Shown in pieces: positions 1 to 7,715 of a DNA stretch of 64,000 bases (the stretch's first letter is position 1; every line of letters begins with the position of its first letter). The position numbers were made by a program, and so were the translations under genes. Source of the DNA: Desulfobacterales bacterium. Its GTDB lineage: Bacteria; Desulfobacterota; Desulfobacteria; Desulfobacterales; JAHEIW01. Where the stretch lies: positions 26,489-90,488 of the forward strand of contig JASJAN010000013.1 of assembly GCA_030066985.1 (NCBI GenBank), written 5' to 3'. The notes beneath the pieces were generated by a model, which ran no database searches, was not told the DNA's origin, and saw nothing but the letters and a program-made list of their open reading frames with translations.

Positions 1-434
1 ATCAGATTCCGCTGCACTCTTTTCTGCCATTTATTTAGATGATTTCTGATATATGAATTTTGATAATATGGAATATGCAGCGTGCAGGTCGTGGGAGAAA
101 GAGGTCTGACAAGATTTATAACTGCCAATAGGGTATCGACAGCCTGTTGTTGTTTTTTAGGGTCTGAATGACTGATGGATACATCGATTGGCAGATGAAT
201 ATTATAACGCAGATCGTGTTCTCCGCCAATTTGGCAGAGTTCATCGATGACGGCCTTGGTGGGCAGTGATTGCGGTGGCAAACTTTCAAATAAGAGCAGC
301 TCGATCTCATCCAGATAGGGCCCCAGCATTTTGATATTTGGGATATAATCAGCCGGATATATATACGACGTCGTTCCCAGTCTAAATGGGTACAGCCCTT
401 TATACGATTTTTTTAATGCAGGATACGACATCAT
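1..434 (-). CDS. cbiR: CbiR-like cobamide-remodelling protein (N-terminal part, cut by window edge)
   Basis: An uninterrupted reading frame runs from ATG at 434 to the window edge (144 codons). It begins MMSYPALKKSYKGLYPFRLG and contains a strand with YNIHLPID near residue 80, typical of the sugar-phosphate-isomerase/AP-endonuclease-like TIM barrel of CbiR. Members of that family act on cobamides to remodel the lower ligand; that role is family knowledge, not visible here. An in-frame stop lies seven codons upstream of the ATG, which fixes the start at 434 or 431. A 50-residue remnant with the same N-terminus (KGLYPF..G.TS.IYP.D) lies at 32105-32257, which strengthens the call. No strong ribosome binding site is visible. 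Confidence 0.6.
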   Translation of the reverse strand, partial: MMSYPALKKSYKGLYPFRLGTTSYIYPADYIPNIKMLGPYLDEIELLLFESLPPQSLPTKAVIDELCQIGGEHDLRYNIHLPIDVSISHSDPKKQQQAVDTLLAVINLVRPLSPTTCTLHIPYYQNSYIRNHLNKWQKRVQRNL

Positions 435-653
435 GGGTAAACTCGTCTGGTGCTAGCTTCTAAAACCAAAATAACATCGTCCATGGCTATCAGCAAGCGC
501 ATCCTTACCATTCCTGATCTTATTATGCAAAGCAAACGGTTCAGTATCCATACCATAACACTTGACACTTAAACGAGGGATGCATATAAAATGCAAGAAG
601 CGATCTGTTCAATCGCATTTGTTTCAATTTCCGCCATTTAGGAGATATGCGCC

Positions 654-1349
654 ATGGGTAAAGAAATCGAAACAGCATCGCCACAAAATGCCAATCCGGT
701 TCTGTCCACCGAATTGTTAAACCGTCGTTGGTTATCAAAGAATGTTTTTGAAATCGAACTGAGCCGACCGGAATCATTTGAGTTTGAAGCCGGTCACACC
801 ATCTGTTTTATCCACCAATCAATCGAAAGATATTATTCTTTGCTTTCCACACCGCAAGACCCCCATTTGGCCCTTTGCGTCTTTCATGTGCCGCAAGGCC
901 AATTTTCTCCGATTCTTGCCAATGCCGAGATAGGCGCCCGATTTGAATTTACCGGTCCGCACGGATATTTCACCTTTAAACCCTCTCCGCGCAAGCCCAT
1001 CTTTGTTGCCACCGGCACCGGGATTGCCCCGTTTGTGTCTCTCGCGCGGTCCGGCATTAAGAACTTTACCCTGTTTCATGAAGCCAGAATCGCTGATGAA
1101 CTTTACTATCAATCTTTTTTTGAAGAAATTCAATCAACCTATTTTCCGTGTTTGCCATCGCCTGAAAACGCGAGACCGAAACCCGAGGGAATGTTTCAGG
1201 GTCATGTAGCCGACTGCATCAAAGCGAATCTGCCACACAAAACATATGATTTTTATCTGTGCGGAGAACGTGAAATGATCCGTGAAGTCACTTTGCTGGT
1301 CGATGAACTATATACGGGCTCTTATGTTTTTACTGAGGTATTCTTTTAA
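654..1349 (+). CDS. FAD/NAD(P)-binding oxidoreductase, ferredoxin-NADP reductase family
   Basis: This 231-residue soluble flavoprotein should move electrons between NAD(P)H and a redox protein. The FAD-binding RYYS motif is at 59-62, the nicotinamide-binding GTGIAPF at 121-127, a CGERE segment sits near 203, and the chain ends in VFTEVFF, the family's usual FAD-stacking C-terminus. The length suits a minimal FNR-like reductase with no fused ferredoxin domain. It stands alone on the plus strand, with a 231-bp gap before an adenosyltransferase gene. A role in supplying electrons for cob(II) to cob(I) reduction is an inference from the neighbouring adenosyltransferase and CbiR-like genes. Confidence 0.85.
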   Translation: MGKEIETASPQNANPVLSTELLNRRWLSKNVFEIELSRPESFEFEAGHTICFIHQSIERYYSLLSTPQDPHLALCVFHVPQGQFSPILANAEIGARFEFTGPHGYFTFKPSPRKPIFVATGTGIAPFVSLARSGIKNFTLFHEARIADELYYQSFFEEIQSTYFPCLPSPENARPKPEGMFQGHVADCIKANLPHKTYDFYLCGEREMIREVTLLVDELYTGSYVFTEVFF

Positions 1350-1580
1350 TTCAGGGGTTAACGGAATCCTGCATACCGGCTAAAATCCTACCATCTTCCC
1401 TTTTATTAAATATAAATAATCGCTTTCCGATCCGGGACGGCCGTGATATACCGGTGGCGGTAAAAGCACTGTGGCGAATTGATTTCCCATCACAAATCTG
1501 CAGTGGTCATCCTCAAAATCGGTCGATCGTCAAGCTGACATCATCGGTACGGATCGGAGCGGTAAATAGAGGGCATCTAC

Positions 1581-2108
1581 ATGCAACGTAAAGGATTAAT
1601 TTTAATTCATACGGGCAACGGAAAAGGAAAAACCACCGCGGCATTTGGAGCCGCCTTTCGCGCGGCAGGACATGGGATGAATGTGTTGATTTTGCAGTTT
1701 ATGAAAGGGCGAAAAGACCTGGGTGAATTAAAGGCTTTAAGGTCTATCAATTTGCCGATTGAATTAAAGCAGTTTGGCCGAGGTGTGTTTTTTAAGAGCC
1801 GGGCCTGCGAACTCATTGACATCTATCTGGCTTATCAAGGCCTGTGGGCATTCCGCGAAGCTATCGAAAGTCGTGTATTTGATTTGATCATACTGGATGA
1901 AATTATTACTGCCATTAATTTTCATATTCTCAACCTAACTGCGGTCAAAAAAGCCATCACACTGAAGTATCCGGAACTTCATTTAATTCTTACTGGTGGT
2001 AATGCCCCGCAGGCGCTATTGGAGATGGCCGACCTGGTGACCGAAATGCACCCCATCAAGCATCATTATGATCGGGGCATCCAGGCCCAAAAAGGGATCG
2101 AATATTAA
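1581..2108 (+). CDS. cobO: cob(I)yrinic acid a,c-diamide adenosyltransferase, CobO/BtuR family (copy 1)
   Basis: This 175-residue cytosolic enzyme transfers the adenosyl group of ATP to cob(I)alamin or its precursors. The P-loop variant GNGKGKTT sits at 12-19 and the C-terminal segment DLVTEMHPIKHHYDRGIQAQKGIEY closely matches the family end, which normally reads TEM..vKH.f..G..A..GiE. A second, more canonical copy at 31325-31855 shares the fold, so the window has two. This copy replaces the usual LDEI.. acidic segment with ILDEIITAI and is otherwise full length. It precedes the DUF1638 gene by 35 bp and may be cotranscribed. Use in salvage or reactivation of corrinoids for methyltransferases is inferred from context. 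Confidence 0.9.
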   Translation: MQRKGLILIHTGNGKGKTTAAFGAAFRAAGHGMNVLILQFMKGRKDLGELKALRSINLPIELKQFGRGVFFKSRACELIDIYLAYQGLWAFREAIESRVFDLIILDEIITAINFHILNLTAVKKAITLKYPELHLILTGGNAPQALLEMADLVTEMHPIKHHYDRGIQAQKGIEY

Positions 2109-2143
2109 TTTAAACAGATACTATTATCAGGGGATACCCGGGT

Positions 2144-2911
2144 ATGGGCATTTTAGGGATTCTGACCTGTGAAATTCTGGAGCTGGAATTTGCCGATCTG
2201 CTTGGCAAAGACAGCGACGTGGGCCGGATTAGTATTTTGGATGATCTGCGCTCCCAGCATTTGATCGCGTCCTTGGAATCCCAAATCGGCGACCGCTTAG
2301 AACGGATCAGCAGTCTGGACCAGTTTAAAGCTGCCGGCAACCATCAGCTTGAAGTCCTGGTCGGCGTGCTGGAACTGGCTTTGCACAATCGCAAAGACAC
2401 CCTCCAGCAGGGCTTAATTGAAGCAGCGCTTGCATTTGGTGCCCACGTGGACGCCCTGATGCTGGGATACGGCCTGTGCGGCAATGCTTTGGAAAAACCT
2501 GATGAGCTGCTGTCGGATGCCGGTGTTCCGATCTTTATTCCCATGGATGAAGATCATCCGGTTGACGATTGTATTGGTCTGCTGATTGGCGGGCGTGAAC
2601 GCTATTATGAGGAACAATGCCAGGTAGCGGGGACATTTTTTATGATACCAGGCTGGACTACCCATTGGAAGCGCATGTTTGAACAGGAGTTTGGCAATCT
2701 GAGCCCTGAAATGGCCAAAAGGATATTCAAACACTATGAACGATCGCTTTTGATTTCGACACCCATTATGTCCCTCGAAGAGATGAAACAAAATTCAGAG
2801 GCCTTTAATGATTTGTTCGATTTGCGTACCGAAGTGTGCAAGGGCACGCTCAGCATCCTCCACAAGACCTGGGATTCGGCTAAGACCTGCCTGCTTTCTA
2901 AAATCGATTGA
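2144..2911 (+). CDS. DUF1638 family protein
   Basis: This 255-residue soluble protein has no assigned reaction. It matches the DUF1638 pattern: a start with ILTCEILELE, a central AHVDALMLGYGLCGNAL and later VPIFIPMDEDHPVDDCIGLLIGG. Such proteins are often encoded beside corrinoid-dependent methyltransferases in methanogens and anaerobic bacteria (established association, function unknown). Conserved Cys and His residues (C9, the GLC Cys, DEDH) could bind a metal; this is speculative. The ATG follows a GGGG-type ribosome binding site, and the gene lies 35 bp after cobO. Confidence 0.75.
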   Translation: MGILGILTCEILELEFADLLGKDSDVGRISILDDLRSQHLIASLESQIGDRLERISSLDQFKAAGNHQLEVLVGVLELALHNRKDTLQQGLIEAALAFGAHVDALMLGYGLCGNALEKPDELLSDAGVPIFIPMDEDHPVDDCIGLLIGGRERYYEEQCQVAGTFFMIPGWTTHWKRMFEQEFGNLSPEMAKRIFKHYERSLLISTPIMSLEEMKQNSEAFNDLFDLRTEVCKGTLSILHKTWDSAKTCLLSKID

Positions 2912-2982
2912 CTCAGATTCGCTTCGTTATGTATCAATTTATGAGATCCCTCTGTGTATCCCCCCATGCTTTGTCTCTTGCT

Positions 2983-3026
2983 AAAACTATCTTTTTTCTG
3001 TAAAAAAATCAACTATTAGACGATTT
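2983..3026. promoter_or_regulatory. Operator-like tandem/inverted repeat, copy 1
   Basis: AAAACTATCT at 2983 is followed 22 bp later by AAAATCAACT at 3005, running into ATTAGACGATTT (to about 3026). The same layout with the same 22-bp pitch recurs at 9773-9816 and 17574-17618, each ahead of a different operon. Here it lies about 80 bp upstream of the TSCPD gene. A shared transcription-factor site is inferred; this is the most diverged copy. Confidence 0.5.
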
Positions 3027-3106
3027 CCATCTTACTGGGTGTCGTGTAAAAAAATCAAACCGATCATTTAGCACCCATTCCAATTGGGGCGAAACCCCCA
3101 GCTTGT

Positions 3107-4075
3107 ATGGTGTCCGATATGCCTGAGAAAACCAGAACAAAACGTTTTATCTATCCAACTCAGGGTGTTTGCCCACCTGAGATTCATTTTAAGCTTAACA
3201 ACGACCATCTTGAGGAAATTCGTTTTGTGGGGGGTGGCTGCCCGGGCAACGCTCAGCTGGTGGCACGTCTTTTAGAAGGAAAACCATTGGCAGAAGCCTT
3301 GGAATACTTGATCGGAATTGACTGTCGCAATGGAACATCCTGCCCCGATCAACTAGCCACTGCCCTAACTGCCGCTAAAAACGGCAACCTGAACCCCGCC
3401 GAATCTTTTCGAGTACATATAGATCCTGCCGACAGGGATCGGATCGGCCTGATCAGTGCTACAGATGGCAATCCCGTTATTTTACAGAAATTTATTGATC
3501 ACACCCAAGCCAACAGAATAGAGACACTTTATTGCGTTGGTAACTTGACCGGGAATTCTGATCAAAACAAAGCATTAATTCAGAAAATACGTCGACACAA
3601 AATGATAGCGATCCAGGGGGAAAACGACTGGCGCTATGCCCAGGTTCAAGAACAAAAGAACATGCCGCCACTCGAACAAAAGCAAAGGGATTGGCTGCTG
3701 CGGTTGCCTCAGGTGCTGCGCTTTCAAATGAAGCAAAAAAAAGGGATTGTCTTTTTCGGCGATTACATTCAAGGACTACCCGATTATTCTGACTTTGAAC
3801 CCTTTGCCCTGGAAATGAACATGGTGTGTGGATTGACCGATTTCATGCAGGATGAAACCGTTTTTCCGGCACTGGAGGCGATGGTACCCCAATTTCAAGC
3901 CGATATTATTATTTTTAGCCAGCTCAAACGCTGGGGACATTGGCATATTGCCGGCAAAGACTTCATCAGTCTCGGGCCGGCTATGGACGCAAAGGGCCTA
4001 TCCTGGGGTTTGCTGGAAGTTTCTGATGAATTGATCGAATTTAAGATCATGCAGGCTGAAATCCAAGGAGGATGA
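3107..4075 (+). CDS. TSCPD-domain protein fused to a degenerate metallophosphoesterase-like domain
   Basis: Residues about 10-95 form a TSCPD domain: GVCPPEIHF, then FVGGGCPGNAQL and GIDCRNGTSCPDQL. This Cys-rich module also occurs at the end of B12-dependent ribonucleotide reductases. The rest (about 105-322) follows a calcineurin/YfcE-type phosphoesterase layout, but the metal-binding motifs are altered: ISATDGN replaces the usual D.HGN, GNLTG replaces GDLvG, and GENDW replaces GNHD. It may bind rather than hydrolyse a phosphate compound, or may use another metal set. No function is claimed. The stop overlaps an AGGAGG that serves the next gene, so translational coupling with the selenoprotein at 4077 is likely. 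An alternative start is the Met at 3119. Confidence 0.65.
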   Translation: MVSDMPEKTRTKRFIYPTQGVCPPEIHFKLNNDHLEEIRFVGGGCPGNAQLVARLLEGKPLAEALEYLIGIDCRNGTSCPDQLATALTAAKNGNLNPAESFRVHIDPADRDRIGLISATDGNPVILQKFIDHTQANRIETLYCVGNLTGNSDQNKALIQKIRRHKMIAIQGENDWRYAQVQEQKNMPPLEQKQRDWLLRLPQVLRFQMKQKKGIVFFGDYIQGLPDYSDFEPFALEMNMVCGLTDFMQDETVFPALEAMVPQFQADIIIFSQLKRWGHWHIAGKDFISLGPAMDAKGLSWGLLEVSDELIEFKIMQAEIQGG

Positions 4076-4076
4076 T

Positions 4077-4373
4077 TTGACACAACCCGTGCTGGTGGAT
4101 GTGCTATTGACCGATTTTCGCCAATGAGCGGCCTGCGTCTATATGGCGGAATCGGTAAAGGTTTTACCACAAGACATCCAAGACATCATCGAAGTGCATG
4201 AATGGGATTTGCGCACCCGTGAAGGGGTGCAGCGCTTTCGGGAACTGAAGGCCAAGTCCCTGCCCAGCGTTGCTTTGGATGGCGAACTGGTTTATGAATC
4301 CCTTATCCCCATGCAGGAAGAGCTCATCGATGAAATTCGCAGACGGTATAAGGACAAGAATCAAAATGAATAA
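4077..4373 (+). CDS. Thioredoxin-like selenoprotein, UxxC active site (in-frame UGA at 4125-4127)
   Basis: Read as Sec, UGA gives a 98-residue protein from TTG 4077, five bases after AGGAGG, with Sec at residue 17 in the motif Q-U-A-A-C-V-Y-M. The Cys paralogue at 24106 has Q-C-A-A-C-G-Y-M at exactly residue 17, and similarity continues on both sides of the UGA (DVL before; ALP/VLP..D, LP..., LV.ES.IP..EELIDE after). A SECIS-like hairpin with loop GGU lies 32 nt downstream of UGA. The ordinary-stop reading would leave only a fragment beginning at 4143. It sits between the TSCPD and SMC-like genes; its stop overlaps the next ATG. The activity is inferred to be a thiol/selenol redox reaction or metal handling. 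Confidence 0.8.
4154..4168 (+). promoter_or_regulatory. SECIS-like hairpin for the 4077 selenoprotein
   Basis: GGTAAA (4154-4159) pairs perfectly with TTTACC (4163-4168), leaving apical loop GGT. The loop begins 32 nt after the UGA, inside the 16-37 nt range usual for bacterial SECIS elements, and has G in the first two loop bases. Confidence 0.65.
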
Positions 4374-5355
4374 TATCTATTTAGAAGATGTGAACATTGA
4401 AGGCTTTAAATCCTTTTCCGAAGAAACCAACATGAGCTTTCAGCCCGGCATCGGTGTTATTATCGGAAATAACGGTGTCGGAAAATCTAATATTCTGGAT
4501 GCGATTGTTTGGGCACTGGGCGAAAATGATCTGGACCGCATCCGCTGTTATGAACAGCAAGAGTTGTTTTTTGCCGGTAGCAAGGACTATCCGCCGGCAC
4601 CCAAAATTCGAGTGGAGCTGTTTCTTAAAGAGGGAGACAATAAGGACGCCTCCGGCATCCGACTGGCCCGCGAAAGAACCCAAAATGGGGAAGATCGTTA
4701 CTGGATTAATAAAACCCGCTATGAACGCGATGCCTATCGGCAAAAATTAGATGCCTATCATCTGAAGCACTGTCTATCGACCATCATCCGGCAGGAACAA
4801 ATTAATGACATCCTGCAGCTGGACCCCTGGCAGCGGTTTGACAACATTCGGCAAATGCTGAATCTGCCATCCGAAGCCGAAATTCTTGGCTGCCTGCAAG
4901 ATGTTATTGGTCCTTTATTTCAGCGCTATATGGCTTATCTGATTCCGCTTGGAGACGTTGGGCTGGAAGTGATTTCAAAAGATGGGCAAAAGGGATTGGA
5001 GATCGAAGTCAACCTCCCTGGCAATCGCCTGCGCCGGGCACATCAATTATCCGGCGGTGAAAAATCAATTACCAGTCTGGCACTGAAGCTGGCGATATTT
5101 CATCAACTTGAAAGCCCCTTTTTTCTGCTGGATGAAGTAGAGCCCTCTTTGGACTATACCAACCACAAGTCGATGCAGGCTTTTCTCAAAGACGTGGCCG
5201 ACAGCAAACAGCTGATTATGATTACGCACCTGCGTAGCACAATCGCCCTGGCGAATACAGTGCACGGCGTCAGAACCCGCTGGGATGGATCCTCGTTCAT
5301 GAAGTTTTATTTTGTGATGGACGAGAGGCTGCTTAGGCTATATAAATGCTGTTGA
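4366..5355 (+). CDS. Miniature SMC/RecF-like ATPase without coiled coil
   Basis: The ATG at 4366 overlaps the end of the selenoprotein gene and gives 329 residues. The N-terminal ABC-ATPase half has Walker A GNNGVGKS at 34-41 after NIEGFKSF. The C-terminal half has signature LSGGEKS at about 228 and Walker B FFLLDEVEPSLD at about 252-263, then a switch-type ITH. SMC and RecN proteins separate these halves with hundreds of coiled-coil residues; here only about 25 residues join the arms, so head dimerisation is plausible but no DNA-embracing arm exists. The last ~25 residues run into repeat R1 and look non-homologous. Its presence in a methyltransferase-associated operon is unexplained. Confidence 0.7.
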   Translation: MNNIYLEDVNIEGFKSFSEETNMSFQPGIGVIIGNNGVGKSNILDAIVWALGENDLDRIRCYEQQELFFAGSKDYPPAPKIRVELFLKEGDNKDASGIRLARERTQNGEDRYWINKTRYERDAYRQKLDAYHLKHCLSTIIRQEQINDILQLDPWQRFDNIRQMLNLPSEAEILGCLQDVIGPLFQRYMAYLIPLGDVGLEVISKDGQKGLEIEVNLPGNRLRRAHQLSGGEKSITSLALKLAIFHQLESPFFLLDEVEPSLDYTNHKSMQAFLKDVADSKQLIMITHLRSTIALANTVHGVRTRWDGSSFMKFYFVMDERLLRLYKCC

Positions 5356-5513
5356 AGCTATCTCAAAAATGCATCTAGCACCCAATGGTCCGCCAATATT
5401 CGTGGCGGATTAAAAACCGATTCAAAATACTCGAATACTAACGTGTATGCTCCGTTTTTGAATCGATTTTTGTCGCGCCCTTGGGCGTAATCTACTATTT
5501 TTGAGATAGCTTC
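5354..5513. repeat. Large-hairpin repeat R1 (core ACGTGTA family)
   Basis: Perfect 17-bp arms, GAAGCTATCTCAAAAAT at 5354-5370 and its complement at 5497-5513, enclose a second inverted repeat around TACTAACGTGTATGCTCCG (ACCGATTCAAAA... / ...TTTTGAATCGATTTT). Copy R2 (27615-27763) has nearly the same interior in the opposite orientation; R3 (49738) and R4 (51085) share the core. It begins inside the last codons of the SMC-like gene and occupies most of the gap to 5644; nothing else is seen in that gap. Confidence 0.75.
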
Positions 5514-5643
5514 TATCAGTTCAAAAATAACCGAGGCGAAATAAGTGGGGTTAAAAACTAAAAATTAATATTCATTTGAAATAAAACTATCTTCAGATGA
5601 TTGATAGCATCTGATCTGTATTGATAATCAAAAATAGTTGAAA

Positions 5644-6390
5644 ATGATTACGATCGAAGAAATAAACGCTGCTATAAATGAAGTGAAACCCCTGTTTGCA
5701 GATCTGCAGAATTTATACGACAGTTTACCTGAGACCCAATGTCGCTGCGATCAACCTGGTGTCTGCTGTACTTTTCTACCCCAAATAACAGGCTTGGAGG
5801 CGATACAGTGGGTGGCGGTTATCAATGATCTGCCTGAAGCAGCCAGACGTGATATTCTGCGAAAATTCGTTGAATTCTATTTGACAACACCCCTGCGCCA
5901 CACCGGATGTTCATTTTTGAGCGATGGCCATTGCGGCATCTATCCTTACCGCGGTTTTGCATGCCGTGCCTATGGTCTCTGGAGTCAAAAAATAGGTGTT
6001 AAGCGTACTATGGAAAATCGTCGCTCACGTGAAGCATTGCTGCAGCAATGGCAGCGATTTGGGGTGAAGGTCCCACCCCAGCGGGTGGTCTCTGAAATCA
6101 ACTATTGTGATCAGGTCCGTTGCATAACTGAAAAAAAGATGTCCGATAGTCAGCTCATGGATATTTTACAGCAAATTTATCAACTGGATCAGGCCCTACC
6201 AGACCTGCAAACTAAATTTGAGGCTGAATATCATTCCGATTTTAGTTTTTTGATCGCATCTTTGGCGCTGGGCTACCGCAAAGCGGTACTCGGGAAATTT
6301 GCGGTCATCAAGGAAATTGTTCAGCAGGGAACCGAGGAAAGGCTTGAGCAAATGCTGGGCAAGGCTGCGGCAGGGGTGCTTTTTAAATAG
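5644..6390 (+). CDS. YkgJ family cysteine-cluster protein (putative metal-binding)
   Basis: This 248-residue protein carries the Cys cluster CRCDQPGVCC near residues 35-44 and GCSFLSDGHCGIYPYRGFACRAYGL around 95-120, the CxxCxxxCC pattern of the YkgJ/UPF0153 group predicted to chelate Zn or Fe. The C-terminal half is helical with no recognised motif. ATG 5644 is preferred to TTG 5638; neither has a clear ribosome binding site. It lies between repeat R1 and a mirrored repeat array and probably forms its own transcript. Confidence 0.7.
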   Translation: MITIEEINAAINEVKPLFADLQNLYDSLPETQCRCDQPGVCCTFLPQITGLEAIQWVAVINDLPEAARRDILRKFVEFYLTTPLRHTGCSFLSDGHCGIYPYRGFACRAYGLWSQKIGVKRTMENRRSREALLQQWQRFGVKVPPQRVVSEINYCDQVRCITEKKMSDSQLMDILQQIYQLDQALPDLQTKFEAEYHSDFSFLIASLALGYRKAVLGKFAVIKEIVQQGTEERLEQMLGKAAAGVLFK

Positions 6391-6536
6391 GTTTCAGGTT
6401 TCAGTGTTCAGGTGTCAGGCCTTCGGTGGCCAATGTCGTACCCTTGCTATCAGTAGCCACAACGGCCGAATGTTTTCGTTGTATTCAAATTTTAGACTTA
6501 TGCTCCCTGACACCCGACACCTGACACCTGAAACCA
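6390..6536. repeat. Mirrored degenerate repeat array A1 (CAGGTTTCAG / CTGACACCTGAAAC)
   Basis: The left side repeats GTTTCAG, GTGTTCAG and GTGTCAG; the right side repeats CTGACAC, CTGACAC and CTGAAAC in complementary sense, with about 90 bp between. The two sides could pair over 25-30 bp. It separates the convergent 5644 and 6546 genes. Similar arrays with other unit sequences occur at 24937, 32003, 35187, 35881, 46348 and 51370. Confidence 0.65.
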
Positions 6537-6545
6537 TCGTCATTA

Positions 6546-7562
6546 CTAGGAAGCTTCAACCAAACAGCGTTTTAGGTTTTTGAGGGTTTTTTGTTTATCG
6601 ATTTTCCATCCGATAAAGGCCAGCCGGGTTTCGACTTCACCTTCCCATGGGGACCATTCGCTCTTACCGCCGACAAAATTGAGCATTTCCAAGCGATCGG
6701 CAAAACGCACCGTGCCTTTAATCCGGAATAACTCCCAAGGTAATTGGCGGATAAAATTTTTAAAGCGGATCTCGTCGAAGATTCTTGAATCCCGGAAAGA
6801 AAAGGTTACAAAGTCAACCGACTTGGCCTCATGGCTGTCGTGCGCTTCGCTGGGCGCATGAGGATCATATAGATGGGACTCGGCGTTTAACGAAGCCGGC
6901 TGGAAAAAATCAATCGGCTTTAATGCGGGCATTTTCGGTTGCGCTTGAGTCCAAAGGGTTTCGGGATCGATTCCACAGTGTATCGTGGGCACCACCTGGG
7001 AGTCGGGTATGGCCTTATGGATTTCTTCCAGAAACTGCGGAATTTTTTCGGCTGCCATTAAATCGATTTTATTTAAAAGGATTAAATGGGCCATTTCAAG
7101 CTGGTTGTAAAAAAGTTGGCCGAATACGTCGCGCGCGGCCCAAATATCGGCTTCCAACACCGTAATAATTTTTTTCAACTCCATATATCGACCGATCTGG
7201 GGGTCCTGCAAAACCGCTGTGATCGATTTGGGGTCCGCTACGCCTGAGGCTTCTACTATAATGCGGCGGGGTTTGAATTGGGTCCATATGCGCGTCAGCG
7301 ACTGATGGAGATCGGCGCTAAGCGTGCAGCAGATGCATCCGCTGGTCAGTTCGATCACGTCAGAACCGGAATCTTTAAGCAAGGCGCCATCGATCCCGAC
7401 GTCGCCAAACTCATTGACCATGACAACGGTATCGGATAGGTCAGCTTCCCAGGAAAGGATTCTTTTGAGTAAGGTGGTTTTGCCGGCACCTAAAAAGCCC
7501 GATAAAAGTAGAATATCGGCTTTATCGTCTGACCGAGGGCTAAGCGGTGTGCTCATTGACAT
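6546..7562 (-). CDS. G3E-family (COG0523/CobW-like) GTPase, putative metallochaperone
   Basis: This 338-residue P-loop GTPase has Walker A GFLGAGKTTLLKR near 22-34, NEFGDVGIDG, the metal-binding GCICCTL, and LLNKIDL as guanine-specificity motif. The C-terminal CobW domain begins near 240 (VDFVTFSFRD). G3E GTPases with CxCC insert Zn, Co or Ni into target proteins; the substrate cannot be told from sequence. A His-rich patch (HDSHEAK near 235) may contribute to metal binding. A second G3E protein at 25487 lacks the full CxCC. A ribosome binding site AAGGA lies about 13 bp upstream. Confidence 0.85.
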   Translation of the reverse strand: MSMSTPLSPRSDDKADILLLSGFLGAGKTTLLKRILSWEADLSDTVVMVNEFGDVGIDGALLKDSGSDVIELTSGCICCTLSADLHQSLTRIWTQFKPRRIIVEASGVADPKSITAVLQDPQIGRYMELKKIITVLEADIWAARDVFGQLFYNQLEMAHLILLNKIDLMAAEKIPQFLEEIHKAIPDSQVVPTIHCGIDPETLWTQAQPKMPALKPIDFFQPASLNAESHLYDPHAPSEAHDSHEAKSVDFVTFSFRDSRIFDEIRFKNFIRQLPWELFRIKGTVRFADRLEMLNFVGGKSEWSPWEGEVETRLAFIGWKIDKQKTLKNLKRCLVEAS

Positions 7563-7715
7563 TTTCCGCTATATCAATCCTTCATAAGTTCCGCCGGTGG
7601 CGGTTTAGGTGTCATCTGAACACTGTCCTCTGATAACAAGAGCCTGACACCTTTAGTGTTGAAATAAATTGATAAAATCAATCTGGGCTTTGTGAATTAA
7701 TTATAGGACACAACA

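Noticed and set aside
418..500. 26-codon minus-strand frame (MRLLIAMDDVILVLEAS) ending in an ATGA overlap with the CbiR-like start
   Set aside because: Too short and matches no family; could be a leader or a decayed gene end, but evidence is lacking.
2909..2945. UGA ending the DUF1638 gene as Sec
   Set aside because: The protein already has normal family length and the continuation reads only ten codons with no motif.
5353..5400. UGA at the end of the mini-SMC gene as a further Sec codon
   Set aside because: The sequence after it is the arm of repeat R1, with no homology to SMC proteins and another stop soon after.
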